From Deltaproteobacteria bacterium (GTDB lineage Bacteria > Desulfobacterota > Desulfobacteria > C00003060), in NCBI GenBank assembly GCA_030667105.1, contig DAOUWN010000023.1:1-12864 (forward strand): 12,864 bases of DNA, given 5' to 3'. Position 1 is the first letter of the stretch. Each line of letters begins with the position of its first letter. The notes under the pieces were generated by a model that saw only the letters and a program-made list of their open reading frames with translations, was not told the DNA's origin and searched no databases. The position numbers were made by a program, and so were the translations under genes. Shown here one piece after another: positions 12,666-12,864 of the stretch.

Positions 12666-12864
12666 ATGAATATCCTGCTTACAAATGATGATGGTATCCA
12701 CGCCGGAGGCCTCTGGGCTATGGAGAGGGTTCTTTCCCACCGGCACAATGTGTCTGTGGTTGCTCCGGACAAGGAACGAAGCGCAATCGGCCACAGCATC
12801 ACCTTGCTTAATCCGTTGAGGGTGAACAAGGTGCAGACTAACGGCGGCTGGGGGTACGCTGTCA
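12666..12864 (+). CDS. surE: 5'/3'-nucleotidase SurE, N-terminal part
   Basis: The first 66 codons of SurE before the window ends. It begins [20 protein letters not shown], the family start, with the metal ligands Asp8 and Asp9. '[16 protein letters not shown]' (31-46) then supplies Ser39, the third ligand known in E. coli SurE, and 'LLNPLRV' follows. SurE is a metal-dependent phosphatase removing phosphate from nucleoside 5'- and 3'-monophosphates, often linked with stationary-phase survival. The start is fixed by the conserved N-terminus although the ribosome site is poor. The fourth ligand (an Asn near residue 92) lies beyond the window. Confidence 0.93.
   Translation, partial: MNILLTNDDGIHAGGLWAMERVLSHRHNVSVVAPDKERSAIGHSITLLNPLRVNKVQTNGGWGYAV

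Noticed and set aside
1..12864. CRISPR array, tRNA, rRNA, integrase or phage genes
   Set aside because: No regularly spaced direct repeats, no cloverleaf or rRNA-like stretches and no recombinase or phage motifs were found by reading; the repeats seen are inverted or dispersed.

Overview
The window looks like chromosomal DNA of a Gram-negative, probably anaerobic bacterium of the Desulfobacterota (old Deltaproteobacteria). The reasons are a class III (c3-type) multihaem cytochrome, an OmpA/Pal-type lipoprotein, a Kdo-pathway sugar isomerase (KdsD) implying LPS, a long Gly/Lys-type phosphofructokinase, and repeat-rich spacers of a kind I associate with environmental genomes of that phylum. This assignment is inference; there is no rRNA gene in the window.

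Left edge (1-717, minus): the N-terminal part of an M24/creatinase-type aminopeptidase, cut by the window. It diverges from a plus-strand gene set at 918-5318. That set starts with an ECF sigma factor, followed by an exported protein of unknown function, a zinc-finger anti-sigma factor with one membrane segment, an exported Tyr/Pro/His-rich protein, a tetrahaem cytochrome c3-like gene broken by an in-frame TAG, an OmpA-domain lipoprotein with a glycine zipper, an exported MORN-repeat protein and a small exported His/Trp-rich protein. Apart from the sigma factor and the anti-sigma factor itself, every product has an export signal. I infer a cell-envelope regulon led by the sigma/anti-sigma pair.

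Middle (5319-6730): repeat-rich spacers around a Yip1-family membrane protein on the minus strand. One palindromic element lies upstream of this gene (6344-6430), and a diverged copy interrupted by about 100 bp lies downstream (about 5373-5550). A separate 38-bp repeat occurs three times (1991, 4502, 5577), each time at or just past a stop codon and in the sense of the gene. A further nested inverted repeat (2057-2235) separates the sigma-factor end of the set from the anti-sigma gene.

Right part: a LOG-family protein (plus, 6731-7762) converges on a tight minus-strand group. In transcription order this is KdsD, a DapA-like protein lacking the Schiff-base lysine, and 6-phosphofructokinase. 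The first two overlap by 11 bases and the last two are 22 bases apart. HemW lies upstream on the same strand, after a hairpin-rich 172-base spacer. At the right edge surE starts divergently and runs off the window.

The items most worth checking are the in-frame amber codon between haem motifs 2 and 3 of the cytochrome, the three-copy post-stop repeat, and the lysine-less DapA-like protein in an operon with KdsD and PFK.
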